From a virus, in IMG/VR virus record IMGVR_UViG_3300031227_000018, positions 1 to 64,000 of that record: a stretch of 64,000 bases of DNA. One strand, given 5' to 3'. Of this stretch, positions 50,968 through 60,193 are shown piece by piece (positions within the stretch are counted from its first letter, which is position 1; every line of letters begins with the position of its first letter). The notes beneath the pieces are model-generated. The model did not search any database and was not told the origin of the DNA. It worked only from the letters and a program-made list of their open reading frames with translations. The translations under genes and the position numbers were made by a program.

Positions 50968-51876
50968 ATGCCGCATTTTATGCAAGATGGAACACCGATT
51001 AGTGGAAATATTCATGTGGGGATTCAAAAGGATTCTTATCAAAAACAACGTGAAAATTTTGCTATTTTAAAATGTAGAGTGGATGAGGTGATCTATATTG
51101 ATGATGCAAGAAACTCAACAAAAGGAACATCTAATGAACAAACTGAGTATATATTGACAATCATTGGTGGCCCTGAATTGGGGAATCGAATTTTCAATGC
51201 CATCAGTGTAGTTCCGTTAGGCGGTGTTTATAATAGTGGTGAAATCATACATGACGAATTGATTGAGGGTGACACTTCCGGTGAATTTGAAAAAGAACCC
51301 AATAAAACCCATGGAGCCATAGTTTTATTGGCTAGGGTGAGTGGACGCAAAGGTAATAATGTTATTGTTGGTTGTTTAAAACATCCAAAATCAATACAGA
51401 AAATAAGAAAAGATGATGGTAGGAAAATTCTTTATCAATATAATGGATTGGAAATCGCTGTTGATAAAGAAGGCGGAATCACTTTGACAAATATGGGAGG
51501 ACCAAGAGACAAAAATGGTGATCCTACAAATACAGAAGCTGAAGGAGCTTCTATTGGTATTGATTCTGATGGAATGATGTCGATGAAAAAAGGAAGTCAA
51601 GAAATAAGTATGGACAATGAGGGGCAAGTCAGTATAAAAGCAGCTGGTGAAAATGAAATGGTAATGACTTCCGATGGTCAAACAGAAATGAAAAGTCAAA
51701 TTACAAATATACAGAGTAAGCAAGCGTTAAACATTAAGAGTCAACTCACCTCCATTGGGCAGGGAGGGACTCCTGGTGCGCGGATTGGGGACATATGTGT
51801 TGGAACTGGAAATGAAGGTAGACCTGTGATGTCTAAAATTATAAACGGTTCATTTATAACGATGATGGGGAGTTGA
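50968..51876 (+). CDS. baseplate central spike protein candidate
   Basis: A 302-residue protein. The N-terminal half has an OB-fold-like region (FAILKCRVDEVIYIDDARNS, then HGAIVLLARVSGRKGNNVIV). The C-terminal half is a series of short beta-helix strands (GLEIAVDKEGGITLTNMGGP, then SIGIDSDGMMSMKKGSQEIS, then MDNEGQVSIKAAGENEMVMT), the typical spike needle. It would pierce the outer membrane. The end (GGTPGARIGDICVG) resembles spike tips. SD GAGGATAG lies upstream. Confidence 0.75.
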   Translation: MPHFMQDGTPISGNIHVGIQKDSYQKQRENFAILKCRVDEVIYIDDARNSTKGTSNEQTEYILTIIGGPELGNRIFNAISVVPLGGVYNSGEIIHDELIEGDTSGEFEKEPNKTHGAIVLLARVSGRKGNNVIVGCLKHPKSIQKIRKDDGRKILYQYNGLEIAVDKEGGITLTNMGGPRDKNGDPTNTEAEGASIGIDSDGMMSMKKGSQEISMDNEGQVSIKAAGENEMVMTSDGQTEMKSQITNIQSKQALNIKSQLTSIGQGGTPGARIGDICVGTGNEGRPVMSKIINGSFITMMGS

Positions 51877-51877
51877 C

Positions 51878-53374
51878 ATGGCTGTAGTTTTAACTCCAGA
51901 TATGAGAAAAGCAGTTTCCAGGAGGTTGGTGAAACTTCCTGGAGAAATAGTTGCATTGACAAATACATCAGACAATCTTGATGATGCAGGAACTGCGTAT
52001 GGGAAGGTTGATGAATCTAACTCTGAATTTCTTCAAAATTGGTTGAATATTGCGAATATGTATTTGGATGAAAAACAAAATATCAATGGTGAAGAATATG
52101 ACACGTACAATCAAGGGGTAGGAGATGATTTTGATATTGATCGAGTTTTCATCACCAATCCCACGTTAAATGTATTCTTTCCAGTCAGTCATGCTACGTT
52201 ATCTGACAATTATTTTCTTAATCCTCAAATAAATATTTACACAAATAGTGCTGCTAATGGAGTGATATCGGCAACTTATGAGTCTAGGGTTTCAAAAGAT
52301 TATGAAATGTTGGCTCTTACTTTATTGACAGGGTTGACAGGGGGAGTCAATACAACTGTAGCTGTAACGTATAGCGGTGGTAACACTCTACAAGTTGCTA
52401 ATGGTGCGGGAACTTCGAATGATTCTTGTGTTATTGTAGATGGAGATAACGGAGCTGTGGTTCCTTCTCAATATCTTTTTTATATTGCTTCTGGGGGAGG
52501 AACGAACACCTTAACAGGTTGGGCTATTTCTGGTGGCCCTGGTAATGTAGTTCCCGCAGGTTCTCAAGTGGTTGTTGGTGGTGGAGTGGTGTGGAGTGAT
52601 GCAGCAAGAGACAGCTTGTCCGGTGCCGCACCTTTTGTGATACTTTCAAATAATATTGTTACTTATATGAATAATACAGCAATTTGGAGTGGTCATTTAA
52701 CCGCTGAAGATGTAGCGTTAACAGCCAATGATGATGCAAGAGCACCACAGCAAGCTCAGAATACAGCGGCATTAGCAGCTATACCCATTATTGAAGCAGC
52801 GACCACCACTTGGTTGACATTTCCGGTTTCAGATGTGGGTGGTAATAGTAGATATAATGATCCAGCTTTAACAGCGTTTCAAACTCCGGTGGATGTTCGT
52901 TCAGCTTTTGTAGTTACGAGGTTGGCACAAATTGTAGTTGCGTTAGGTGCGGTTGCTTATATCGGAGGTGGTCCAACATTTACAGCAACTGGAGCTGCAG
53001 GGAATAAGTATCGTTGGGCAGATAGACGTTGTAACAAAAATTATGGATCGTTATCTCAAGAAGATAATGCAGAATCAACGAAAGAGATAATAGATGAACA
53101 AAAACAAAATTCAGAAGATTTATTGATTGATTATGAAGCTGTAATGACAGCGGCAGCCTTAAATGTAGAACCTACCGGGAGTAAAACGGTTTATATAACG
53201 GATGTATCAGGTTTTAGTGTAGGGGATTCGATTTATGCAATTGATGAATTAAATCTAGAATTGAATGGTTTTGTTACAGGGGTTTACGTAGATATAAATA
53301 GGATGGATTTAAGTTTTGATTTTCCATCCACATACACTTTGGATTATTTGGCGCGTGTGTATAAATTATTGTAG
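51878..53374 (+). CDS. baseplate-region structural protein, function unknown
   Basis: A 498-residue protein starting two bases after the spike stop. The N-terminus is helical (LTPDMRKAVSRRLVKLPGEI). The middle is Gly/Thr/Ala-rich beta sheet (VAVTYSGGNTLQVANGAGTS, then GGGTNTLTGWAISGGPGNVV). The C-terminal domain (KTVYITDVSGFSVGDSIYAI, then DYLARVYKLL) resembles domains also in the gpJ-like and sheath proteins. It is probably a baseplate or wedge component. No family is identified. Confidence 0.6.
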   Translation: MAVVLTPDMRKAVSRRLVKLPGEIVALTNTSDNLDDAGTAYGKVDESNSEFLQNWLNIANMYLDEKQNINGEEYDTYNQGVGDDFDIDRVFITNPTLNVFFPVSHATLSDNYFLNPQINIYTNSAANGVISATYESRVSKDYEMLALTLLTGLTGGVNTTVAVTYSGGNTLQVANGAGTSNDSCVIVDGDNGAVVPSQYLFYIASGGGTNTLTGWAISGGPGNVVPAGSQVVVGGGVVWSDAARDSLSGAAPFVILSNNIVTYMNNTAIWSGHLTAEDVALTANDDARAPQQAQNTAALAAIPIIEAATTTWLTFPVSDVGGNSRYNDPALTAFQTPVDVRSAFVVTRLAQIVVALGAVAYIGGGPTFTATGAAGNKYRWADRRCNKNYGSLSQEDNAESTKEIIDEQKQNSEDLLIDYEAVMTAAALNVEPTGSKTVYITDVSGFSVGDSIYAIDELNLELNGFVTGVYVDINRMDLSFDFPSTYTLDYLARVYKLL

Positions 53375-53390
53375 GGTTTTCAAGTATAGT
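53362..53390 (+). promoter_or_regulatory. phage late promoter P9 (TAAATTA-N16-TATAGT)
   Basis: TATAGT at 53385-53390 preceded at the same 16-base distance by TAAATTA (53362-53368), a weaker -35 box. It lies before the gp25-like gene (ATG 53407), where a short SD (AGAGG) is close to the predicted transcript start. Confidence 0.5.
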
Positions 53391-53406
53391 AATGCAGAGG
53401 TTTTAA

Positions 53407-55275
53407 ATGGGAATATCTACTTTTATATCGGAAGGTGAAGATTTAATCTTAAATCAAGGTGCGAATATATTTACTACACCATTGATTCAAGGGGGTTCTG
53501 TTGTTCAAAATGCTGGTTATATAACCAAAGGCGTTGAATATGCTCTCAATAGAATTAAAACAAGTAATTGGAGATTTGATTTAGGATACGGTTTTTCGGT
53601 GGAAGGGGATCCGTCTAACAAATTTGCGAATCTTAAACTTCAAATAAATCCCAGCGAATTGAGACAATCTGAAAACTTTGCAATAACTGTTACGCCTTGT
53701 CAAACTGGAGTGATTACAGAGCATCAAGGGTTTGTAATTAAAAATTTGACTATTTCGGGTACGACTGGAATGAGACCGATGGGGGCTGTTAGAACTGGTT
53801 ACGCTGAGTTTATGAGATTGAGGAATTATCTTAGGAGTTATGCAGAGTGTAAAAAAAATCCAAACTATAAAGATTTAAAACTTATTTTTCGCAACAAAAA
53901 AGATAATGAATATTGGTATGTAGAACCAACTGGCCCTGGAGTTGATTTAAGAAGAACACAGGATAGACCGTTTTTATATGATTATACAATTTCATTGATT
54001 ATAGTGGGTTGGGCGGAGGCATATCCTCGTAGGGGTGGAGTTTATGGTCAAATTTTAGATAACATAACTCTTGTTGAGAATATTGTCGATGAGGTTGGTG
54101 ATAGAATAGAGAATGCTGCGGCTATCATTCATGACAGTGCCGATCTATTGAATAGAATTAGTCGTCAAGTGGCAATCACTTTAACAATTCCACTCAATAA
54201 AGTAAGTGCAGCTTTACAAGCAATGAGATATGCAAAAACAACAGTGTCAGCCCTTCCGAGATCTTTTTATGAGGAACTTAAGAGGTCCGCTGCTGATGTG
54301 AGAGATAATTTTATTGATTTGGTTGGATTGGGGGATTCTAGATACAATACAACATTTGGTAGAACGCCACTTTCTGCACAAAAAAGTTTTATATTATCTG
54401 ATGTTAAAACTTTAGAAGCTGTTAGCAGTATAGTGACTGGTATGGATAGGGTTTTAGCTTCTGATGTTATTTTTAGCCCAGAATCAGGATCTGGAGTTTT
54501 GAGTGGAACATCGGACAATTTAGAAAGTGCAATTGAAATTAACAGCAGTGCAGTTCAAGCTACCAGAACTGCTTCTGCCCCATCTTTGAAAGCTGCATTT
54601 AAAAATGCGCTTGATTTTGTGTTACCGCAAAGCGTTAAGGAAGAGGTTATTCAGTATAATGATACACTTGAAAAAATTGCATATCGAGTTATGGCAGATA
54701 CGACATTGTGGTATCAAATAGTTCTTCTTAACAATCTTGATCCACCTTATATTTCAGAAGATCCTATTGTGGGTAAAAACACTTTGTCATATGGGCAAAC
54801 AATTTTGATTCCTCAATATGGTACACCTGATAAAATGGCTGTATTACAAAAAGGTGATACTGAAATTACTAAGGATTTATCAATTTTTGAAAAAAATCTT
54901 GGAGTTGATTTGCAATTAACGAATGAGAATGATATTGCCGTTAATTTAGCAGCTCAAGATTTTGAACTTATAGCTGGTGTAGAAAATGCTGCCCAAGCTG
55001 TTAATATTAAATTAGGGATGGAGCCAGGTGCTTTAATGTATCATCCTGAAATTGGAATTGATATGCAAATTGGTCAAAAGATGGTTTATACTGCAGAAGA
55101 AATAACGGAAATGATAGAATCCACAATTGTTGCAGATAATAGATTTGCTTCTGTTGATTCAATCCATGTTGAACGTGAGGGCAACACTTTAAGGCTCAAA
55201 TTGAAAGTTTCGCTTATGCATTCAAGCAAACCTGTGCCCTTACAACTAATTTTAAGGAGTGGGGAAAATGGCTGA
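53407..55275 (+). CDS. baseplate wedge protein: LysM domain fused to gp25-like domain
   Basis: A 622-residue protein with three parts. Residues 1-400 are mixed and unidentified (FKLxxGYGFSVEG-like start, long helices at 240-330). Residues about 408-470 (VIQYNDTLEKIAYRVMADTT, then LWYQIVLLNNLDPPYI, then YGQTILIPQYG) form a LysM peptidoglycan-binding domain. Residues about 488-622 (FEKNLGVDLQLTNENDIAVN, then IKLGMEPGALMYHPEIGID, then RLKLKVSLMHSSKP) form a gp25/GPW-like wedge domain. The fusion would anchor the wedge near the cell wall. It overlaps the gpJ-like gene. Confidence 0.75.
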   Translation: MGISTFISEGEDLILNQGANIFTTPLIQGGSVVQNAGYITKGVEYALNRIKTSNWRFDLGYGFSVEGDPSNKFANLKLQINPSELRQSENFAITVTPCQTGVITEHQGFVIKNLTISGTTGMRPMGAVRTGYAEFMRLRNYLRSYAECKKNPNYKDLKLIFRNKKDNEYWYVEPTGPGVDLRRTQDRPFLYDYTISLIIVGWAEAYPRRGGVYGQILDNITLVENIVDEVGDRIENAAAIIHDSADLLNRISRQVAITLTIPLNKVSAALQAMRYAKTTVSALPRSFYEELKRSAADVRDNFIDLVGLGDSRYNTTFGRTPLSAQKSFILSDVKTLEAVSSIVTGMDRVLASDVIFSPESGSGVLSGTSDNLESAIEINSSAVQATRTASAPSLKAAFKNALDFVLPQSVKEEVIQYNDTLEKIAYRVMADTTLWYQIVLLNNLDPPYISEDPIVGKNTLSYGQTILIPQYGTPDKMAVLQKGDTEITKDLSIFEKNLGVDLQLTNENDIAVNLAAQDFELIAGVENAAQAVNIKLGMEPGALMYHPEIGIDMQIGQKMVYTAEEITEMIESTIVADNRFASVDSIHVEREGNTLRLKLKVSLMHSSKPVPLQLILRSGENG

Positions 55276-58200
55276 ATTTACTTTAAAATCTTTTCAACAA
55301 ATTTTATCTGATATGATCGCAACTGTGGGGGCAAACTCTGCATTGACAGATATCTCAGCTGGTTCTGCAGTCATTACCATGCTGGAAGCTGCTTCAACAG
55401 AAGATGCGAATTCTTATATTCAAATGCTGAATATTATTCGATCTTATAATTTAGATACAGTTGTTGGGATAGATTTAGATGATCGAGCTTACGAATATGG
55501 ATTGACAAGGATCGGAAGCAACCCTGCGAACGGGTATGTAACTCTAAGTGATTCTGCGTTTAGTAAAGTTTCTACGGTTATTTATCCAGGGTTGCCAGGG
55601 CCAAGTGCAGGAAATACAACTGTCAACATCGTAGATTCCACCAGTTTCCCAGCAATTGGAGGGTCAGTTATTGTTGGAAGGGGAACCAACAACGTAGAAA
55701 CAGTTCCTTATGGTTCTATAACTAATATGGGAACTTACTATCGTTTAAATTTGACGTTAGCTTTAACAAAAGATCATGGTACTGATGAAACCATTATTTT
55801 TGCACAAGGTGGCGATCGAGTTGTTCCCGCAGGTAGTGTAGTTTATGTTCCTGAATCTGATTTGATCTCTCAAATAAATTTTATTTTGCAAGCTGATCAA
55901 ACGATTTTAGATGGTGAAGTTTCTATTTTAAATTCTACAGTTATTTGTAGTCAATCAGGCACTGTGGGTAATGTGAATATCGGTGCAATAAGATTCTACT
56001 CAACTTTACCGTTTACTACAGCAGAGGTTACTAATCCCTATTCTTTTTCTACAGGTCGAGATGTGGAAACTGATGAACAATTAAGGGATAGGATTCGTGC
56101 CACCATACAAAGTTTAAGTCGTGGAACAGAGAAGTCGGTTTTAACAGCAGCAGTGCAGGTGACTTCATCTTATCAAAATAATAAAGTTGTATCAGCATCC
56201 TTTGTGGAAGCTACGACTTTAAATGAATTGAATTTTCTTTATATTGATGATGGTGTGGCACTTGAACCGTGGTTTGTAGCGGAACCTTATCAATTGTTGA
56301 TGGAGTATGCAGCTGGTGGAGAAAAGTTTTTACAGCTTGATAATTCAAAAACACCGTTGACAAAAGGAAGTCTTGTAACTCAGAACAGTGAACCGTTTGG
56401 AATTATAGCTGGTCAAACACTGATCATTAGGGTTGGGGGTATTGAAGAAACCACTGTGACTTTTGGTGGAGCAGACATGTTTGCAGTACCAGGGTCTGCA
56501 ACAGCGGAAGAAGTGATAAGGGTTCTTAATGATGAAGTATCGTTCATAGAAGCCAGAACGTCCGGCAATAGAACAAAAGTTGTTATTGAAGCACTAGCTA
56601 ACACTAACGAGGAAATTCAAGTTGTGGGAGGCACTGCGAACGTTGCACTGGGTTTTAAAGAGGGCGTAGATGTTTACACTTTGAAACTTTACAAAAATGA
56701 TATTTTGCTAAGTAAGGATGGATGGAATGCCTATGTTATTTCTCAAAGTGGTCAACCCTTTGCGATTGTTCCTGCGACCACTTTGACCCTAAAGATTGAT
56801 GACAAGCCAACGGTGCAAACGATAACATTCGGTACAGAAACTACAGCAGCAGAAGTTGCTGCATTGATAAACACACAGATAACAGGTGCGCGAGCGTATA
56901 CAATTCAAATTGGAAGTTCGGTGAGAGTTGTGATAGTATCCACTAATCCTTATCCAGGACAATCGGCAGTTGAAGTCACTGGTGGAGCTGCTAATGCTAT
57001 ATTGAATTTTTCCACTACAATCGTGTATGGAGCAGCAAAGGATTATTCTTTAAATAAATACAATGGACAAATTGAATTAGAAGATGTTCTTGTGGCTGGC
57101 GATGAAGTGGTTGCAGGTTCTCCGTACACGAGGGCATTTGAAGAGTCTATCTCAGCTCAAAATTATTCTGTGGTTATTGGTCAATTATTGATTTTACAGG
57201 TGGATGATATTGTGGATAGTTCAGTCACCACTCAGATTAATGTAACTGACTTTATTGATGTCAGTTTAGCTGCAACATATGTTGATGATCATTTTGAAGA
57301 CTTGTATGTTCGATTTAAAAGCACAACGACAACAGTAGCACTTCAAGGTGTTTATCGACAAATATCAGCTTATAATGGTACAACAGGTCAATTCACCACA
57401 GCTGCATTCCCTGCGATACCTCAAGTTGCAGATGTTTATGAGGTGGTTCAAATAGCCACAGCGACAGCGACAGCTTCTTTAGATTGCGATGGTGTTAACA
57501 CCATGTTTGAACCTTTACTTAGGGGAGTGAGTTTTTATGGTAAAACCAAGAATCTTGACACTTTTTTGAGAGTGCAATCGAATAGTCAAGATGAATCTGG
57601 AAGAATACGCATTCATTCCGCCACTACAGTTGTGGGCTTGGATCTTCCTACAGGAGTCACAAACTCAGCGCAAGAGAGTAATTACGGTTTTGTGGAAAGT
57701 GGAAATGAACAGGATTTTACATTTGGTGTTGGTCAATTTATCATTTTTGTTTTTGACAATGATTTAACTTATAAAACTGTAACAGTTAATATAGATTACG
57801 ACAGTATTGTTACTGCTGGGGTTGGTGCCAGTGATTTTAGGGCTGCAAGTTTGATAACCTATTTCACACAGCAAGACTTCTTTGTGGGATGTAGAGTCAG
57901 ATTTAAATTTAATACAACTACAGCAGCTTTAAGAAATCAAATTGGGACAATAACAGCTTATGATGAAACTAACGGTCAAATAACAGTTGCCGCACCACTT
58001 CCAGCTGCACCTGTTATTGGGGATACTTTTGAGATTATTCCAACAACAACACGCAATGTGGTTGATCTTTTTAATCATAGAACTTTTACAAATTTAGGGG
58101 TTTATTGCGATATTGAAGCAAGCTATGACGGGACGAAAGTTCAACTTACAACAAAAACCGAAGGAACTCTAGGTGCTGTTAGATGTGCAGGTGGTAATGC

Positions 58201-58882
58201 AAATGATTTTAGTATACCACTATTGACAGATGGTACGCTTCTGGGAGCTTCCACTGTAGATTCGATTGAAGGGTTGAGTGTTGGATTGCAATTGGTCATA
58301 AACGATAGCGGAGTAGTTGGCCCTGCGGATATAACTATAACAAACATAGCGGGTGCTGCTTCGCCTTATACAGTTTCAGTTTCAGTTGATGCTGGTGGAA
58401 CTGATATCAGTGGTTATTTAACGGGTAATTCAGCTTATTTTATGCCTCGAAATCAATTTGATTTTACTCTTATTCCTGCTGAAGGAATTGATGGTTATAA
58501 AAACTATGTTGGTTTAGTTCAAGAATGTCAGTGGATAATCGACGGTAAGGATACTGATTTTGAAAATTATCCTGGCATTAAAGCGGCAGGGGTTCAAATT
58601 GAAATAAAAGCACCTGTTATGCATTATGTTGAAGTTACCATTGATGTTTCCACATCAGACGGTTTGACATTGGCTCTTGTTAAAAATGATGTTAAATCTG
58701 CAATTAGTAATTATATAAATGGCCTGGGAGTTGGTGAAGATGTGGTTCTTAGTGAAATAATCGCCGCTGTTATGGCTGTCACTGGTATTGTGGATTCAAG
58801 TATTCTCACTCCGACTGCGAATGTTTTAATAGCTGCCAATGAGTTGGCTCGCATTTCAGAAACCGATATTATAGTAGGGTAA
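55268..58882 (+). CDS. gpJ/gp47-like baseplate wedge protein, very large
   Basis: A 1204-residue protein. ATG 55268 is chosen because SD AAGGAG lies just before it; GTG 55259 is inside the overlap. The conserved baseplate J core is clear: LTDISAGSAVITMLEAASTE near the start, and TGRDVETDEQLRDRIRATIQ near residue 262. It is much longer than typical (about 300-500) because repeated beta domains are inserted (for example ATAEEVIRVLNDEVSFIEAR with VVGGTANVALGF, and a second copy with TGGAANAILNF). It joins the baseplate to fibres or binds sugars; that extra role is inference. Confidence 0.8.
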   Translation: MAEFTLKSFQQILSDMIATVGANSALTDISAGSAVITMLEAASTEDANSYIQMLNIIRSYNLDTVVGIDLDDRAYEYGLTRIGSNPANGYVTLSDSAFSKVSTVIYPGLPGPSAGNTTVNIVDSTSFPAIGGSVIVGRGTNNVETVPYGSITNMGTYYRLNLTLALTKDHGTDETIIFAQGGDRVVPAGSVVYVPESDLISQINFILQADQTILDGEVSILNSTVICSQSGTVGNVNIGAIRFYSTLPFTTAEVTNPYSFSTGRDVETDEQLRDRIRATIQSLSRGTEKSVLTAAVQVTSSYQNNKVVSASFVEATTLNELNFLYIDDGVALEPWFVAEPYQLLMEYAAGGEKFLQLDNSKTPLTKGSLVTQNSEPFGIIAGQTLIIRVGGIEETTVTFGGADMFAVPGSATAEEVIRVLNDEVSFIEARTSGNRTKVVIEALANTNEEIQVVGGTANVALGFKEGVDVYTLKLYKNDILLSKDGWNAYVISQSGQPFAIVPATTLTLKIDDKPTVQTITFGTETTAAEVAALINTQITGARAYTIQIGSSVRVVIVSTNPYPGQSAVEVTGGAANAILNFSTTIVYGAAKDYSLNKYNGQIELEDVLVAGDEVVAGSPYTRAFEESISAQNYSVVIGQLLILQVDDIVDSSVTTQINVTDFIDVSLAATYVDDHFEDLYVRFKSTTTTVALQGVYRQISAYNGTTGQFTTAAFPAIPQVADVYEVVQIATATATASLDCDGVNTMFEPLLRGVSFYGKTKNLDTFLRVQSNSQDESGRIRIHSATTVVGLDLPTGVTNSAQESNYGFVESGNEQDFTFGVGQFIIFVFDNDLTYKTVTVNIDYDSIVTAGVGASDFRAASLITYFTQQDFFVGCRVRFKFNTTTAALRNQIGTITAYDETNGQITVAAPLPAAPVIGDTFEIIPTTTRNVVDLFNHRTFTNLGVYCDIEASYDGTKVQLTTKTEGTLGAVRCAGGNANDFSIPLLTDGTLLGASTVDSIEGLSVGLQLVINDSGVVGPADITITNIAGAASPYTVSVSVDAGGTDISGYLTGNSAYFMPRNQFDFTLIPAEGIDGYKNYVGLVQECQWIIDGKDTDFENYPGIKAAGVQIEIKAPVMHYVEVTIDVSTSDGLTLALVKNDVKSAISNYINGLGVGEDVVLSEIIAAVMAVTGIVDSSILTPTANVLIAANELARISETDIIVG

Positions 58883-58884
58883 TT

Positions 58885-60147
58885 ATGGATAGATTAGAAA
58901 GACTTTACAGTTTTATGCCATCTTATTATCATGCTGAATCTAGCGAATATATTAACGCTACTTTTAAAGCATTTGCTGAGCAAGATCAGTTGATAGAAAG
59001 CGCAGTTGATGATGCTAAAGATCAATTGTATGTAAGTCGGGCTGTTCATAATTATCTTGATTATTTATCTTCTAATTTTGATATTTCAAGGCCCACAGAT
59101 ATACTTTATTTTATTGACAGTAAATTTAGAGAACTTATCCCTGTTTTGAGTTATTGGCCGAAGCAAGTGAAACCTACTATTTACAAATGTTTGGAATTGT
59201 TTTGGAGTATCGAATACTTACACTCTACATCTACTAGTGGGAACTTTGAAACTTTTAATTTAGTTGGTGGTGAGACTTTGAGTTTTACTGTAGATGAAAC
59301 AAAAGAAATATCTGTGACATTTTTAGCAGAAGATTTTGCAGTTCCAGGAGCCGCAACTGCTCAAGAAGTTGTTGATCGTATTAATGAATGGGTGCCAGAA
59401 TACGTCATTGCACACACTTACCATGACAAACTTTTAAATCAAATACACGTTCGGATAAGCACTTTGACTTTTGGTTTGGCTGGAACTGTTCAAATAACAG
59501 GAGGTACTGCGAATGTTGCATTAGCTTTTGATACAGATAAACATCAATATACAAAAGTCAGCTTACATGAGTTGAATCCGAATGAATTGATAGTGAGGAT
59601 GCCCAAGAAGATTATACTGGAATATGACACACTATTGTGGTCTCATCATTTCCATGCAGATGCAACAATTGTAGATAGTAGACCAGTCGTTGATGCAACG
59701 CATCCATATTGGCCAGGATCTTTCTTTTATGATCGACCAACAGGATCAAGTATTCATATTACTAGTACGGTTACGACTTTACAACAATCCATTGGAGCGT
59801 CTGGGCATTATGCTGCTGTAACATTTGCCGACACTTCTCAATTTCCAGGAGCAGGCGGTCATATTGTTTTTGATTTTGGTGGAAATGAGCAGGAAGTTGT
59901 AAAATATCTTTCTCGCCCAAACAACACAACCTTATTGCTAGATGCTACGTATCCATTTGTTTATTCGCATGGTATCGGTGATAGAGTCAATTTATGCTAT
60001 CCTACGCCATATAAACCGCGTATAACTGGTGTTGATTATCCAATATTTTTTGTTGATACAGAAATAGCGTACGAGTTAATCAGTCGATTTATTTTGTTGT
60101 TGAAAGCAGCGGGAATTGTTGTGAGATGGATATTAGAAGATGATTAA
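58885..60147 (+). CDS. baseplate/tail-fibre connector (gpI-like candidate)
   Basis: A 420-residue protein right after the gpJ-like gene, the position of P2 gpI-like proteins. The N-terminal helical part (RLYSFMPSYYHAESSEYINA, then KFRELIPVLSYWPKQVKPT) fits that family. Residues about 135-225 contain the domain shared with the gpJ-like protein (ATAQEVVDRINEW, then ITGGTANVALAF). Later segments repeat its DTSQFPGAGGHIVFDFGG-type domain. It likely connects baseplate to fibres. Confidence 0.65.
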   Translation: MDRLERLYSFMPSYYHAESSEYINATFKAFAEQDQLIESAVDDAKDQLYVSRAVHNYLDYLSSNFDISRPTDILYFIDSKFRELIPVLSYWPKQVKPTIYKCLELFWSIEYLHSTSTSGNFETFNLVGGETLSFTVDETKEISVTFLAEDFAVPGAATAQEVVDRINEWVPEYVIAHTYHDKLLNQIHVRISTLTFGLAGTVQITGGTANVALAFDTDKHQYTKVSLHELNPNELIVRMPKKIILEYDTLLWSHHFHADATIVDSRPVVDATHPYWPGSFFYDRPTGSSIHITSTVTTLQQSIGASGHYAAVTFADTSQFPGAGGHIVFDFGGNEQEVVKYLSRPNNTTLLLDATYPFVYSHGIGDRVNLCYPTPYKPRITGVDYPIFFVDTEIAYELISRFILLLKAAGIVVRWILEDD

Positions 60148-60173
60148 AAGTTTTTTAAGATATAAAATATAGT
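60145..60173 (+). promoter_or_regulatory. phage late promoter P10 (TAAAAGT-N16-TATAGT)
   Basis: TAAAAGT at 60145-60151 (overlapping the previous stop) and TATAGT at 60168-60173 with the same 16-base spacing. One base of the -35 box differs. It heads the fibre genes 60194-62802, and the leader holds SD GAGGAG. Confidence 0.55.
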
Positions 60174-60193
60174 TTAATAAATGAGGAGTTAAA

